Counted from the stretch's first letter, positions 1 through 8,994 are shown. The stretch is DNA of 64,000 nucleotides from Streptomyces caelestis (GCF_001279005.1 NZ_LGCN01000001.1:186001-250000); one strand, 5' to 3'. Numbers and translations are program-made. Notes: a model not told the origin generated them from the letters alone.

Positions 1-945
1 TGGTCGCTGTCGTCGGTGCTGGCCGCGGCGGGAATCTGCAGCTTCCAGCCGGGGTAGATCTCGTCGGGGTCGGCGAGGACGCGCCCGTCGTCCTGCTTCA
101 CGCCCTTGTTCGCTTCGACAATCCTCGGGTAGGCGTCGGCGTCACCGAGCTCGTCCTCGGCGATGCCGGTCAGCGTCTCACCCGCGCGGACAGTGTGGGT
201 CTGGTCGGTGGCGGCCGTGGAGCCGGAGGTCTGCGGACGGGCTCCGTCCTGATCGGTGGAAGGCGCGGGCGAGGCGTCGGCCGGCAGGCGCAGAATCCAG
301 CCGGGCTGCAGGACGGTGGTGTCGGGGGTGACGAGGGAGCCGTCCGCCTGGCGTACGCCTTCGTTGGCGTCTACGATCCGGTGCCACTCGATTCCGGCGC
401 CCAGACGCTTCTCTGCGATGTCCCAGAGGGTGTCGCCGTCCTGAACGTGGTGGACGGGGCCGTCCCAGGCGGCGGAAGAAGAAGCCGCGGCCTTGGTGGC
501 GGTGGCCGCCGCAGAGTGGGCGTCGGCGGTAACGGTGGCCGTGGCCACGGTGGCGGGGGCGGCGCTGGCAGGTGATGCCATCGCCGTGCCGGTCGGCAGC
601 AGGACGAGGATGCCGCCGACGAGGGCGCCGGCGAGCTGCTGGGATCCGCCGAGCATGCGGATCCGGGGCGCGCGGACGTTCCGCAGCGCGGCGCCCGTTT
701 CCAAGACGACCGAGACCACGAAGCTCAGCCAGCCGTACCAGCCGATGAGGGTGACGGCGCCCAGGAACAGCTGGCCGGAGTCGGGGCTGGTGAGCGCGGC
801 GGTGATCTCGTCGAAGCCGGGGACGTGGTCGGGCAGGACCCCGATGCCGAGCAGAACAGCGGGCACGCCCGCCAGGAGGGCGACCAGGGCCACCAGGGCG
901 AAGAGGGCACGTATGAGTCGGGCTGCGGTACTGCGGTTTCTCATG
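1..945 (-). CDS. LysM-domain membrane protein, 3' end outside window
   Basis: The gene reads leftward from ATG at 945 and is still open at base 1, so at least 315 codons are present and the C-terminus is missing. The N-terminus carries a hydrophobic stretch (about residues 8-33), then two further hydrophobic segments around residues 50-75 and 100-125. Two LysM-like repeats follow, recognisable by TVHHVQDGDTLWDIAEK and THTVRAGETLTGIAEDELG, each ending in a P-G-W-x-L-x-(I/L)-P strand. LysM modules bind peptidoglycan. It lies 4 bp downstream of the TadG-like gene and is the last visible gene of the Tad-like operon. In actinomycetes such LysM proteins often end in a long C-terminal regulatory or BTAD region; that part cannot be seen here. 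A wall-anchoring or sensing role for the pilus system is inference. Confidence 0.8.
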
Positions 946-949
946 ATCG

Positions 950-1387
950 TCACCCTCGGTAGACCAGGTTGGCGCTGCCGTGGCCGGTGACGGTGCCGCT
1001 GGCGCCGCCTAGGAAGAGGGCGCGGTACGACTCGGTCACGGTCACTTCCAGGGACCCGCCGTCCTCGCTCACGCTCACCGTGCCGCTGACACCTTCGCGG
1101 CTGAGGTAGTTCCGCGCGGCGGCGACCGCGGCGTTGCGGTCGACGGTGATGCCTCCGCCGGAGATGGCCTTGCCCGCATCGACGGCCTGGCCGCCGGCCC
1201 GCGCGGCCTCGTGCGCGACGCCCTCGGCGTGGGTGAGGGCCCGCAGTTTGCCGGCGCCGTCGTAGACGAGCGCTGCCACGAGGAACAGCGCCACGACGGT
1301 GACGAGAACGAACAGGCTCATCGACCCGCGGTCGTCGCGCAGGGCGCGACGGATCCGGCGGGTGAACGCGAAGCGGGCGGGTGTCAT
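950..1387 (-). CDS. TadG/TadE-like pilus assembly protein
   Basis: A 145-residue protein with a short basic N-terminus, the motif DDRGSMSLF and one hydrophobic helix (about residues 21-42), followed by a small extracytoplasmic domain. This is the usual layout of TadE/TadG minor pseudopilins. Unlike the two TadE-like neighbours and the Flp-like pilin, the position five residues after the Gly of the putative prepilin cleavage site is Phe rather than Glu, so it may not be processed by a prepilin peptidase. It starts 12 bp after the TadE stop and ends 4 bp before the LysM gene, so it is clearly in the same operon. TadG-type proteins are thought to act as minor pilins or anchors; the exact role is inference. 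Confidence 0.75.
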   Translation of the reverse strand: MTPARFAFTRRIRRALRDDRGSMSLFVLVTVVALFLVAALVYDGAGKLRALTHAEGVAHEAARAGGQAVDAGKAISGGGITVDRNAAVAAARNYLSREGVSGTVSVSEDGGSLEVTVTESYRALFLGGASGTVTGHGSANLVYRG

Positions 1388-1399
1388 GCGGTGGTCCTG

Positions 1400-1837
1400 T
1401 CAGCCGCGCTGGCGGTAGGAGTCGATTGACGAGGTAAAGCTGCTGGTCAGAGTCTTGGAACCGGGCAGTCCAGGCAGTCCGATGTCGGAGAGGCGGACCG
1501 TGCACGTCACCGTGGCGGTGGTGGAGGCCGGCTCGCCAATCCGTGCGGAGAACCCGCCGGTGGAGATGGAGATGGACGTGGAGGTGCACTCCAGCCTTTG
1601 CTGGCTCAGGACGCTGCGCGCCATCTGTGAACCGGCGCTGCTGGCCGAGCCGCCGCTGCGTTCCAGCGAGGCGGCGCGGGCGGCGTTGCGGGCGGCGGTG
1701 TCGACGGCGTTGCTGGCGGATCCGATGCGGCCGAACGCGATGACCAGCAAGAGCACCATGATGAGGACGGGAAACAGGATGACGGCTTCCAGCGACAGCG
1801 CGCCGCGGTCGTCCCTGAGCCTTCGGGCGATGGTCAC
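1400..1837 (-). CDS. tadE: TadE-like pseudopilin
   Basis: A 145-residue protein. I chose the GTG at 1837 because it overlaps the upstream stop in a GTGA pair and puts the signal motif at the N-terminus. The sequence begins with a basic segment, then DDRGALSLEAVILFPVL, where Gly is followed by A-L-S-L-E (Glu at +5), a class III/Flp-type prepilin cleavage signature, and one transmembrane helix. The rest is a Ser/Thr-rich extracellular domain with two Cys. TadE pseudopilins are cleaved by a TadV-type peptidase and help pilus assembly. No peptidase gene is visible in the window. Confidence 0.82.
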   Translation of the reverse strand: MTIARRLRDDRGALSLEAVILFPVLIMVLLLVIAFGRIGSASNAVDTAARNAARAASLERSGGSASSAGSQMARSVLSQQRLECTSTSISISTGGFSARIGEPASTTATVTCTVRLSDIGLPGLPGSKTLTSSFTSSIDSYRQRG

Positions 1838-2256
1838 CGGGCCTCCGTGATGCGCTCGGTGGCCGCGTCCGCGTGCTGGTCGATCTTGAGCTTCAGGCCG
1901 GGGATCATCGTGTCGACGTAGCCGGTGACGCGGATCCGCACCGTCTCCCCCTTGCTGCCGCTGACGGACAGACCCGAGATGCTGCTGCCTGCCCGGGAGA
2001 GAAAGTCGCGGGCCTCGGCGGTGCCGGTGCCTGCGGACGCCCCCCGGACGCGGGCCGATTCCACTCCCAGCTGGGCGGCCGACATCGCCACATTGCGCGC
2101 GTGCCACCACAGCCCGACGTGCACGACCAGCAGGATGGCCAGGAGCACGACGGGAAAGACGATCAGCATCTCCAGGGACAAGGCTCCGCGGTCCCGCACG
2201 TCGCGTTCTGCGAGCGCGCGGGACCAGCGCCGTACGGCCCTGCGGAGGCGGGTCAC
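1834..2256 (-). CDS. tadE: TadE-like pseudopilin (second copy)
   Basis: A 140-residue protein starting at the GTG at 2256, whose start overlaps the Flp stop as GTGA. An N-terminal basic region is followed by RDRGALSLEMLIVFPVVLL: Gly followed by A-L-S-L-E gives the +5 Glu expected for Flp/TadE processing, then one hydrophobic helix. The C-terminal domain is a small mixed domain without recognisable motifs. Its GTGA overlap with the next TadE-like gene indicates translational coupling. The long upstream extension of the open frame overlaps the Flp gene and is not believed. Confidence 0.82.
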   Translation of the reverse strand: MTRLRRAVRRWSRALAERDVRDRGALSLEMLIVFPVVLLAILLVVHVGLWWHARNVAMSAAQLGVESARVRGASAGTGTAEARDFLSRAGSSISGLSVSGSKGETVRIRVTGYVDTMIPGLKLKIDQHADAATERITEAR

Positions 2257-2450
2257 TTGATCGTTGCCGCCTTCTCGCTGACCTTGGTGGCGATGATGGC
2301 GACGGCCACGCCGGCAGCGACGACGAGACCGGCGATGATCATCATGGTCTCGATCGATATGGCGCCGCGGTCGTCGCGGACGTTGCGCAGCCGGTCGATC
2401 CGGGCGCTGAAGAATGCCTTCAGGAAGGTGAAGTTCGGGTCGGTACCCAT
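2253..2450 (-). CDS. flp: Flp-like pilin
   Basis: A 65-residue protein, typical Flp pilin length. A hydrophilic leader of about 29 residues ends in DDRG, followed by AISIETMMIIAGLVVAAGVAVAIIA: Glu at +5 and a long hydrophobic helix, then a short Lys-rich tail. This is the expected major structural subunit of a Tad/Flp fibre, probably cleaved after the Gly. It sits between tadC and two tadE-like genes and overlaps the next gene as GTGA. Actinomycete Flp-like proteins are shorter than the proteobacterial type, and its tail lacks the aromatic pair seen in some Flp pilins. Confidence 0.8.
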   Translation of the reverse strand: MGTDPNFTFLKAFFSARIDRLRNVRDDRGAISIETMMIIAGLVVAAGVAVAIIATKVSEKAATIK

Positions 2451-2477
2451 CGTGAATTTCCTTGTCTCTTAACGGAA

Positions 2478-3377
2478 TTAGCTGGCCATGATCCGCGAGA
2501 GCGCGGGGTAGCCGATGTAGACAGTCATGATCAGGACCAGCATCGCGACGGGCATCACCATTTTTTCGGATGCCATGTTCGCCTGGGCCTTCGCGGCGGT
2601 GACCAGGGCGCCGGAGAGCGACTTGGCCTGCGCGCCGAGGGTGTCGCCGACGGCCGCGCCCTCCTCGCCGGCGATCGCGATGATGTCGGCCGGTGCTCCG
2701 AGTTCGGGGACATCGAGCTCGAGGGACAGACGCTTGAGGCCTTCCCACGGGCTGATGCCTTCGAGTTCGGCGCGCGTGATGGTGTCCCGGATCTTCGCGA
2801 AGACCCAGCCTTCCCCGACTTCGGCAGCCTTCTTCAGGGCCTGGGTCGGGGCCGCGTCCGCGGCACGTTCGAGCTGGACCAAGCGCAGGTAAGCCTTGAC
2901 GGCATACCGGAAGTCCTCCTTCGCCTCCACCGCCTGCTGCTTGAGCTGGAGGTCGGGCAGGAGCCAGAAGACAACCGCGAGACCGAGACTGGCGATCGCC
3001 GGAATCGCGAATGGCAGTGGAAAGCCGGCCAAGTTCGCCAGGGTCACCACCAGGAGGGGCAGCAGCAGCCCGTAAAGGGCGAGTCCGAGCTTGCGGCCGA
3101 GGTGGGCGGCGGGGGACCGGCCCACGAGTTCCAGCTGCTGGCGGGGCAGGCGCAGGGTGCCTTCCCCGGCGGTGCGCAGCAGGAACGCACCGGCCTTCTC
3201 CATCAGCGTGTTGGGCTGGCTGTCCCGATTGCGGTCGAGGTTCTCGAGCCGGGTGGCGTCCATCCGGTTAAGGACGTCGCCGAGGTCGGGCCGTCCGGGA
3301 AGGATGCCGCGGGCGGCGATCACCAGGCCGAGGCCGGCCACGGCGCCGCCGATGACGGCATAAGGGGAGAAGATCAC
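2478..3377 (-). CDS. tadC: TadC-like inner-membrane platform protein
   Basis: A 299-residue protein whose GTG start at 3377 overlaps the TadB-like stop (GTGA). Hydrophobic segments lie near the N-terminus (about residues 7-24), at about 100-145 as a pair, and at the C-terminus (about 270-290). A GspF-like helical region between them includes a stretch starting EGISPWEGLKRLSLEL and the pattern ADIIAIAGEEGAAVGDTL. This is the layout of TadC, the platform partner of TadB. The pair would couple CpaF ATP hydrolysis to pilin assembly. The longer open frame that continues upstream overlaps the TadB gene out of frame and was rejected. Confidence 0.82.
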   Translation of the reverse strand: MIFSPYAVIGGAVAGLGLVIAARGILPGRPDLGDVLNRMDATRLENLDRNRDSQPNTLMEKAGAFLLRTAGEGTLRLPRQQLELVGRSPAAHLGRKLGLALYGLLLPLLVVTLANLAGFPLPFAIPAIASLGLAVVFWLLPDLQLKQQAVEAKEDFRYAVKAYLRLVQLERAADAAPTQALKKAAEVGEGWVFAKIRDTITRAELEGISPWEGLKRLSLELDVPELGAPADIIAIAGEEGAAVGDTLGAQAKSLSGALVTAAKAQANMASEKMVMPVAMLVLIMTVYIGYPALSRIMAS

Positions 3378-4303
3378 GGCGCCTCCTCGGCGATCGGGCC
3401 GCCGGAGCGGTCGGCAGGAGACAGGAACCGGGGCGCGGGCTCGATGATCGCCATGCGGCGCATCCAGATCTTGACCAGAACGAACGCGACGCCGACGAAG
3501 GCCAGGACGAGCTGCCCGGTGAGGGTGTTGTAGGGCTCGACATACGTCCCGGAGAACGCGGTGATGCCGAAGATCCCCAGGCAGAAGATGGTCACCCAGC
3601 GGTCGTTCGTCCGCGGCTTCTGCCTGTCGGCTTCGACTTCGCGGCGCGCGAGGACCTCGTGCTGGAGGGCATCGGCGAGCTCGCGCAGGGCCTTGCTCAG
3701 GCCGCTGCCGCGGTCCTCGACGTGCAGGATCAGCAGGGCGGCGACCTCGTCGACCATGGCGTCGTTGAGGTCGTCGGCGAAGGCCCGGTAGGCGTCCTGG
3801 GGCACCCAGCCGGACTGCTGGCGCGAGACGAGCAGCCGTACATCCTCGCGGATCGCCTTGGGGACGGTTTCCAGACTGCGCTGGATGGTGGCCTCCAGGC
3901 TCACGCCGACGGTGTGGATGTCGGACATGCGCCGCACCCACTCCTCGATCGCTTCGAGCTTGTCGATCTGCGACTTGCCGCTGCCGGAGGTGTTCAGCAG
4001 CCAGGGCAGACCGAGCACGACGGCGAGGGTGACGAGCCCGCCGGTCAGCCAGCCGGTGAACAGCCACACTCCCAGGCCCGCCAGGACGGCGCCGGCCAAC
4101 CGGGCCTGGCCGCGGGCCCACCAAGAGGTGGGCGTGCGGGCGTCCTTGACGAAGAAGGCACGGATCTTGCGCTCCAGGCGACTGCGGCGGCGCACGGTGG
4201 TCGAGGGTGCCCAGCCGACGCCACCGGCCACAGCCAGGACGAGGCCGCCGACGGCGGCCAGTCCGCCGAGCGCGGCGATCAGAGAGCTCAAGGTGAGCGT
4301 CAC
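3374..4303 (-). CDS. tadB: TadB-like inner-membrane platform protein
   Basis: A 309-residue protein. GTG at 4303 overlaps the CpaF stop (GTGA) and starts directly with a hydrophobic helix (VTLTLSSLIAALGG). A second transmembrane pair lies at about residues 70-100, then a GspF/T2SSF-like cytoplasmic helical domain (VRRMSDIHTVGVSLEATIQ, and VEDRGSGLSKALRELADAL), and two terminal transmembrane helices. TadB and TadC together form the membrane platform acted on by CpaF. The upstream in-frame ATG would add 14 residues that overlap CpaF and has no better ribosome site. Confidence 0.83.
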   Translation of the reverse strand: MTLTLSSLIAALGGLAAVGGLVLAVAGGVGWAPSTTVRRRSRLERKIRAFFVKDARTPTSWWARGQARLAGAVLAGLGVWLFTGWLTGGLVTLAVVLGLPWLLNTSGSGKSQIDKLEAIEEWVRRMSDIHTVGVSLEATIQRSLETVPKAIREDVRLLVSRQQSGWVPQDAYRAFADDLNDAMVDEVAALLILHVEDRGSGLSKALRELADALQHEVLARREVEADRQKPRTNDRWVTIFCLGIFGITAFSGTYVEPYNTLTGQLVLAFVGVAFVLVKIWMRRMAIIEPAPRFLSPADRSGGPIAEEAP

Positions 4304-5865
4304 AGCGGCACCACCGTCTCCAACGGAGCACCCCAGCTTCCCCACGGCCGCTGCAGGACGCTGCGGTCCAGCCCGGCCCGCACCAGGTCCTCCAGGCAGG
4401 CCTGGGAGATGTTGCCGTGCGGCACGGCCCGAGGCTCACGGCGGCCGTCCTGCTCGCGCGGGGCGAAGACCATCTGGTACGAGGGGCGGCCGCCCTCACC
4501 GATGCCGGTGATCTCCATGACGTGCGACACGAAGCGATGCTTGCGTCCCGGCTTGCCGTCCGGGCCGACGAGTTCGGTCTCGTCGACCAGACGTACGTAG
4601 ACGACGAAGTCAACGGCCTGCGCGATGAGCCGGTAGGCCAAGGCCTCGGTCATGCCGATGCCCGCCTCCAGACACAGGGTGGCCAGACGCTCGATCGACA
4701 GCTGGGGGCTGCGGGCATGGAGCGTGGCCATCGACCCGCCTTCGCCCTCGTTCATCGCGTGCAGCATCGGGACGACTTCCTTGGAGCGGACCTCGCCGAC
4801 GATCACACGCCGCAGCGACATACGCAGCAGCTGCGGGAAGAGGTCGGACAGGGTCAGCTCACCCTGGAGCTTGCCGTCCGCCCCGCGTTCGCCGTTGGAC
4901 TCGCGGCCCTCGTAGGCGACAACCTCCGGGCCCTCGGGGTCCTCGTGGAGGTGGAGCTCGTACTCCGACTCCAGCGTGCCCACCCGCTCGTTGCGCGGGA
5001 TCTCCCGGGCCATGGCACGCAACAGGGACGTCTTTCCTACGCCCTGGGAGCCGACCACGATGATGTTCTTGCGGCCCTTGACCGCAGCTCGCAGGAAGTG
5101 GGCGAGCGAGGCGTCGATCGTGCCCCACCGCACCAGGTCGTCCAGGCCCTGGCCGCGGGTGCGGTGGCGGCGGATGACGATGCTCGGCCGCGGCGTGACA
5201 TACGCCGAGGCCGCCAGGCGGGAGCCGTCGGCCAGCCGGAGGTTCAGGTTCGGCGTGGCGGGCGTCAGCGCACGCTCGCCCTGCCCCTGCATACGCGCGA
5301 GGTGGTTGATGAGGTTGATGAGGTCCCGGTCGGTCTTCGCGATCGGGTCCCAGGTGCGCGTTGGACGGTCCGCATAGTCGACCCGGACCTTGTCGCCGTA
5401 GATGATGATGTTCTCGACGTTCGGGTCGTCCAGGAGCGGCTGGAGACGGCCGGCGCGGAACAGCTCGTCGAACACGGCCTCACGAACGGCACGCTCCTGC
5501 TGGGGCGTCAGGTCCTGGCCGCTGGCGGCGTACTTCGTCGCCCATTCCGAGACGACCTGCCTGATGATCGACTGTCCGCGCTGCCGGCGGTCCTGCTCGG
5601 TCATGGACGCATCGGCGCCTGCGGCCTCGCCGATCTTCACGCTGGCGCGAGAGCGCAGCTCGGCCAGCACCTCGTGCCCGACCGGGAGCGTGGCCGGGGC
5701 AGAGGCGTCGGCGAGGGCGGCGACGCTCTGGGGCAGGCCAGCTGGGGACACCTGTGCGGGAACCGGCCGAAGGACCGGCGCGCCCTGCGCGGAGTGCTCG
5801 CTGAGGGCCTGGGTGAAGAGGGCGGTGTAGTCGGTGGCCGGGGATTCCGGCCGGGTGTCGGTCAT
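4300..5865 (-). CDS. cpaF: CpaF/TadA-type secretion ATPase
   Basis: A 521-residue cytoplasmic ATPase of the type II/IV secretion family. The N-terminal 90 residues are a variable linker. An all-alpha N-domain follows (QERAVREAVFDELFRAGRL), then the pattern around DDPNVENIIIYG. The RecA-like domain has Walker A GSQGVGKT (residues 272-279), an Asp/Glu box (TLESEYELHL), and a conserved VIVGEVRSKE ... NEGEGGSMATLHA segment with the family's catalytic Glu and His. It would be the hexameric motor for the Tad pilus. The gene starts with ATG overlapping the CpaE-like stop (ATGA) and ends overlapping tadB, so translation is coupled on both sides. Confidence 0.93.
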   Translation of the reverse strand: MTDTRPESPATDYTALFTQALSEHSAQGAPVLRPVPAQVSPAGLPQSVAALADASAPATLPVGHEVLAELRSRASVKIGEAAGADASMTEQDRRQRGQSIIRQVVSEWATKYAASGQDLTPQQERAVREAVFDELFRAGRLQPLLDDPNVENIIIYGDKVRVDYADRPTRTWDPIAKTDRDLINLINHLARMQGQGERALTPATPNLNLRLADGSRLAASAYVTPRPSIVIRRHRTRGQGLDDLVRWGTIDASLAHFLRAAVKGRKNIIVVGSQGVGKTSLLRAMAREIPRNERVGTLESEYELHLHEDPEGPEVVAYEGRESNGERGADGKLQGELTLSDLFPQLLRMSLRRVIVGEVRSKEVVPMLHAMNEGEGGSMATLHARSPQLSIERLATLCLEAGIGMTEALAYRLIAQAVDFVVYVRLVDETELVGPDGKPGRKHRFVSHVMEITGIGEGGRPSYQMVFAPREQDGRREPRAVPHGNISQACLEDLVRAGLDRSVLQRPWGSWGAPLETVVPL

Positions 5866-6683
5866 GATGCCCTCCCGGCGAGCGTCGGCACTGCGGCCGG
5901 CTGCAGCTGAACCCGGCGCCTGGTCACCAGCTCATTGATCGTTTGGTGGGCCGTACGGGCTGAGCGCAGCAGCGTGCGCGGCAGCTTCTTGTAAGCCCCG
6001 TGGGTGAAGACGTCGGCGCTGTCGGGATCCCACGCGAGCATGCCGACCACGGGGGCCTGGAGGTACTGCTGGACTTGGCTGCTGTTGAAGGGCCCTTCCT
6101 CGATCAGCAGGAGGCCCAGTGCATCGGAGCCCGTTCCGTGGTGCGCCAGCTCTTCCCTGAGGACCCGCATGGCCGGCGCCGCCGTCGTGATGGAGGCCTG
6201 GGTGGTGCGCACCACCATGAGCACGGCGTCGGCACGGTGGAGCAGCGGTGTCGGGTAGCGGGTCGTGGACAGCCGGGTCTCCGACTCCGTCAGGATGCGT
6301 CCGACGTCGATGATGACGTCGTGGCCGGTCTGGTCCATCACGCCGAGCAGCCGGGAGATCGGCTCCCAGGTGCGGCTGAGCGAGGCGGCCTGGGTGGGGT
6401 CGGTCAGGCCCGGCAGGAGCAGCCGCTGCCCGGTGTTATCTCGGTCCAGGCTCACGAAGTGCTGGCTGAACTCGCGGGCGAGCGTGCCCTGTCGGTCCGC
6501 GGCCGCCAAGCGGTGCAGGCCGGTGGACGCGTTGCCTTCGCCACCGAGGTAGCCGGCCCGGATCGTGCCGCCCGCCGGGTCGGCCTCCACTAGCAGGGAG
6601 GGCTTCGGCGAGGAGAGCGCGAGGGCGAGTGCGGAGCAGGTGACGCCGGCGGACTTGCCGGAGACCAGCGCGATGACCGACAT
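5862..6683 (-). CDS. CpaE/MinD-like P-loop ATPase
   Basis: A 273-residue protein starting MSVIALVSGKSAGVTCSALALAL, a deviant Walker A loop (GKSAGVT) in the ParA/MinD/CpaE style. Other ParA-like parts are EADPAGGTIRAGYL near residue 35, a Walker-B-like HDVIIDVGRI near residue 120, and DAVLMVVRTTQASITTAAPAM, the usual region near residue 155. CpaE proteins localise or regulate Tad secretion machines at the membrane, which fits its place directly upstream of cpaF. It overlaps cpaF by ATGA and the SAF gene by one base (TGATG). An alternative role as a partition ATPase is less likely given the operon. Confidence 0.8.
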   Translation of the reverse strand: MSVIALVSGKSAGVTCSALALALSSPKPSLLVEADPAGGTIRAGYLGGEGNASTGLHRLAAADRQGTLAREFSQHFVSLDRDNTGQRLLLPGLTDPTQAASLSRTWEPISRLLGVMDQTGHDVIIDVGRILTESETRLSTTRYPTPLLHRADAVLMVVRTTQASITTAAPAMRVLREELAHHGTGSDALGLLLIEEGPFNSSQVQQYLQAPVVGMLAWDPDSADVFTHGAYKKLPRTLLRSARTAHQTINELVTRRRVQLQPAAVPTLAGRAS

Positions 6684-7372
6684 CAGCCGGCCGCCTTCAG
6701 CACGACGGTGACCGCGCCTCTGGCCGCCCAGGTGGCCAGGGACGGGCTGTCCGTTCCCGCAACGGCGACGTCCACGACGACGGCCCCGTTCGCGTCGGGG
6801 GACGAAAGGCCGACGACCACCGCGTTGATGCTGTCCGGAGCCTTCTGTGTGCCCGACTTCGCCGCCTCGGCGTCGTCCTGCGGGGTGTGGACGAGCGCGA
6901 CCGCGTCGCCGGTGCGCAGCCGCTGCGCAGGGAGCTGTCCGGGCTTGGCCAGGATGCCCACGGTGTCACGGCCCTTGGCGACAGGGGTGCCCTCGTGGAC
7001 CGAGGCGTCGGTGACGAGGCTTCCCTTGGGCAGGTCGGCGGCCGCGGTCTTGCCGACGATGTCGCCGCTGCGGCTGACCGGCACCGGTGCGAGCGCGGCG
7101 TCGGGAGCGATCTGCGCCACGACCAGGTCACTCTTCTTGACGGTCTGGCCCGCCTTGACGTCGTGGGCCAACGCGATCACGGGAACCCGGTTCCCGGCCT
7201 CGTCGACCTGCCACACGGCGAGGAGCGCGCCGACCGCGGCCAGCGCCAGGCCGGCGCCGACGACGACCGGCCGTCGCCGGCGGCGGGGGGCGTCCTGGGA
7301 TATCGGGAGCGGCCCGGGGGCTGCTGCGGGCGCCTTCTCGGCTGGCTTCTTGTTCGCGAACGTCGTCGCCAT
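6683..7372 (-). CDS. SAF-domain protein (CpaB/RcpC-like)
   Basis: A 229-residue protein: a Pro/Ala/Lys-rich cytoplasmic N-terminus, one transmembrane helix (about residues 38-56), then a SAF domain beginning VPVIALAHDVKAGQTVKKSDLVVAQIA and containing IVGKTAAADLPKGSLVTDASV. The last part is a small beta-rich domain. CpaB/RcpC proteins use SAF folds at the cell surface in Tad systems, and actinomycete operons regularly place one beside the CpaE-like gene. It ends overlapping the ATPase start by one base, supporting a shared transcript. Confidence 0.82.
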   Translation of the reverse strand: MATTFANKKPAEKAPAAAPGPLPISQDAPRRRRRPVVVGAGLALAAVGALLAVWQVDEAGNRVPVIALAHDVKAGQTVKKSDLVVAQIAPDAALAPVPVSRSGDIVGKTAAADLPKGSLVTDASVHEGTPVAKGRDTVGILAKPGQLPAQRLRTGDAVALVHTPQDDAEAAKSGTQKAPDSINAVVVGLSSPDANGAVVVDVAVAGTDSPSLATWAARGAVTVVLKAAG

Positions 7373-7389
7373 GGTTGCTGTTTTCCTCG

Positions 7390-8358
7390 TTAGTTGACGA
7401 CCTGGAGCTCGCCGATGTTGATCGCGGTTCCGGCGGTGCGTGTCTCGTTCGGCAGCGTGCCCGTCTCACCGTTGGTGGCGGTCCAGTCGATCACCCACGT
7501 GCTCGTCGCGGTGATCTTGTAGGAGCCGCCGTCGGGCACCTTGGTGTAGGTGTGGCCGCAGTCCGGGGACTCCTGCTTCCCGTAGGACTTCTCGTACGGC
7601 GTTCCGGGCTTCGTGCAGGTCACGGACGTGCCGTCACCCATGGCCCAGGTGATGGACTTGACGCGTGCGGTCGCCGTCACCGACAGGCCGCCGGCCGACG
7701 CGGTGGTCGAGAGCGGTCCCCACGTGTTGGGCGTCTGCTCGGTCCACAGCCACACAGGCATGCCGATAAGACCCTTGGAGCCGGCCGGGGGAGCGCTGCC
7801 GATCTTGGCGCCGTCCAGGCGCATCATGCTCAGCGCGCGCTGGGCCAGCTCGGCTGCCGACGGACCGGTCTGCCCGAGCGGGTCCGTCTCGGACCAGCGG
7901 GCGAATCCGTCGGTGGGAGTGGGGCGGGCGTGGATCTGAGACATGCATGCGAAGGCGTAGATCGCGCCGGTTGTGTGGCCTTCCCAGATGGGGTCGGACT
8001 TTGGCGGCTGCGGGTCGAGCTTGCGGATGTAGCAACCGTAGGATTCGCTCCAGGTGCCGACGCCAGGGATGTAGCACTCCCAACCCGGGCTTCCCGGGCG
8101 CTCCTTCGCGCCGGTCTCGCAGGTCTTGCCGTCGCCCTTGCCGCCGCCGCCACCTCCGCCGCCGTTGTGGCCGCCACCGCCACCGCCACCGTTGCCTCCG
8201 CCGTTTCCACCGGGGACTTCCACACCGGCGCAGATCCAGGCGCTGTTGCAGGAGCCGACGTCCGTGTCACCTCCATCCGCCCAGGCCTGGGAGGGGAGGA
8301 GCAGGTAGATGATGCCGGCGAGCGCGGATATGACGGCTGCGGTCTTGCGGGTCAGCAT
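7390..8358 (-). CDS. Exported protein with glycine-rich linker, function unknown
   Basis: A 322-residue protein. The ATG at 8358 is preferred because it gives a clean signal peptide (MLTRKTAAVISALAGIIYLLLPSQAWA) and overlaps the upstream stop (ATGCTGA). After the probable cleavage at AWA come a short Cys-containing segment, a strongly glycine-rich linker (about residues 50-75), and a Cys- and Trp-rich domain (WECYIPGVGTWSESYGCYIRKL). The second half contains a PKD-like beta pattern (VKSITWAMGDGTSVTC ... SPDCGHTYTK). Proteins of this sort accompany Tad-like operons in Streptomyces. An adhesin or surface-exposed pilus partner is a guess from the signal peptide and the PKD-like motif. Confidence 0.78.
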   Translation of the reverse strand: MLTRKTAAVISALAGIIYLLLPSQAWADGGDTDVGSCNSAWICAGVEVPGGNGGGNGGGGGGGHNGGGGGGGGKGDGKTCETGAKERPGSPGWECYIPGVGTWSESYGCYIRKLDPQPPKSDPIWEGHTTGAIYAFACMSQIHARPTPTDGFARWSETDPLGQTGPSAAELAQRALSMMRLDGAKIGSAPPAGSKGLIGMPVWLWTEQTPNTWGPLSTTASAGGLSVTATARVKSITWAMGDGTSVTCTKPGTPYEKSYGKQESPDCGHTYTKVPDGGSYKITATSTWVIDWTATNGETGTLPNETRTAGTAINIGELQVVN

Positions 8359-8933
8359 GTGCGGTCCTGCTGCTGCGTCTCGGTGATCATCCACTTGTCG
8401 CCGACAGTCCGGGCGTTGATGGTGGTGACGAACCGGGTGAGCCGCTCCTTGGGCAGCTTCACCTCTTCGCCGGTCTTCTCCTTGACCAGCTTCCAGTTGC
8501 TCACGTCGACGCAGTCGGTGATGGTGGCCTTCTTCGGCGTCTCGTCAAGGCTGACCGCGGTGACCTCCGGGGAGAGCTTCGGTTCACCCTTGATGACGTT
8601 GCCGTTCAACTTGAGCGCGACGAGTTCGGACTCGGCCTTGCCGAGGGCCTTGTCGAAGGCGTACTTGTCCAGGCCCGTGTCGACGGGGCTGGCTTTCGCG
8701 TATGCCTTGACCTGCGCCTCCCAGTAGTTGCGGTAGACCGCCAACACCTCGGCCTTGGCCGTGGCCTGTGGGTCGGAGCTCTTGGTGGCGCTGGGGCTGG
8801 CGGAGGCCTTCGGCTTCTTCTCCTCGCCGCCGCCTCCGCAGCCAGTAGCCGTGACCGCGACGCTGAGAGCCGTGGCAGCAACCACCGCTCGGCGCAGCCA
8901 GCGAGTCGTGTCGTGAGCGGTTGAGATCGACAC
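8352..8933 (-). CDS. Probable lipoprotein, function unknown
   Basis: A 193-residue protein from the GTG at 8933, with an AAGGGGG ribosome site about 7 bases upstream. The N-terminus is a basic, hydrophobic signal sequence ending TATGCGGGG, an approximate lipobox with Cys at about residue 33 followed by Gly. A Lys/Ser/Pro-rich spacer comes next. The folded part (AEVLAVYRNYWEAQVKAYAKA onward) resembles small secreted actinomycete proteins with an NTF2-like helix and strands, ending in a free Cys. It overlaps the next gene by 7 bases. The role within the Tad-like locus is unknown. Confidence 0.78.
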   Translation of the reverse strand: MSISTAHDTTRWLRRAVVAATALSVAVTATGCGGGGEEKKPKASASPSATKSSDPQATAKAEVLAVYRNYWEAQVKAYAKASPVDTGLDKYAFDKALGKAESELVALKLNGNVIKGEPKLSPEVTAVSLDETPKKATITDCVDVSNWKLVKEKTGEEVKLPKERLTRFVTTINARTVGDKWMITETQQQDRTC

Positions 8934-8994
8934 TGGCGTATCCCCCTTGTGAGTAGTGGTGACGGCTTGGATCGTAGGAAACGGAGGAGCTGCC

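Noticed and set aside
178..990. Several plus-strand frames over the LysM gene
   Set aside because: They are Arg/Gly/Ala-rich shadows; the minus-strand frame carries LysM motifs.
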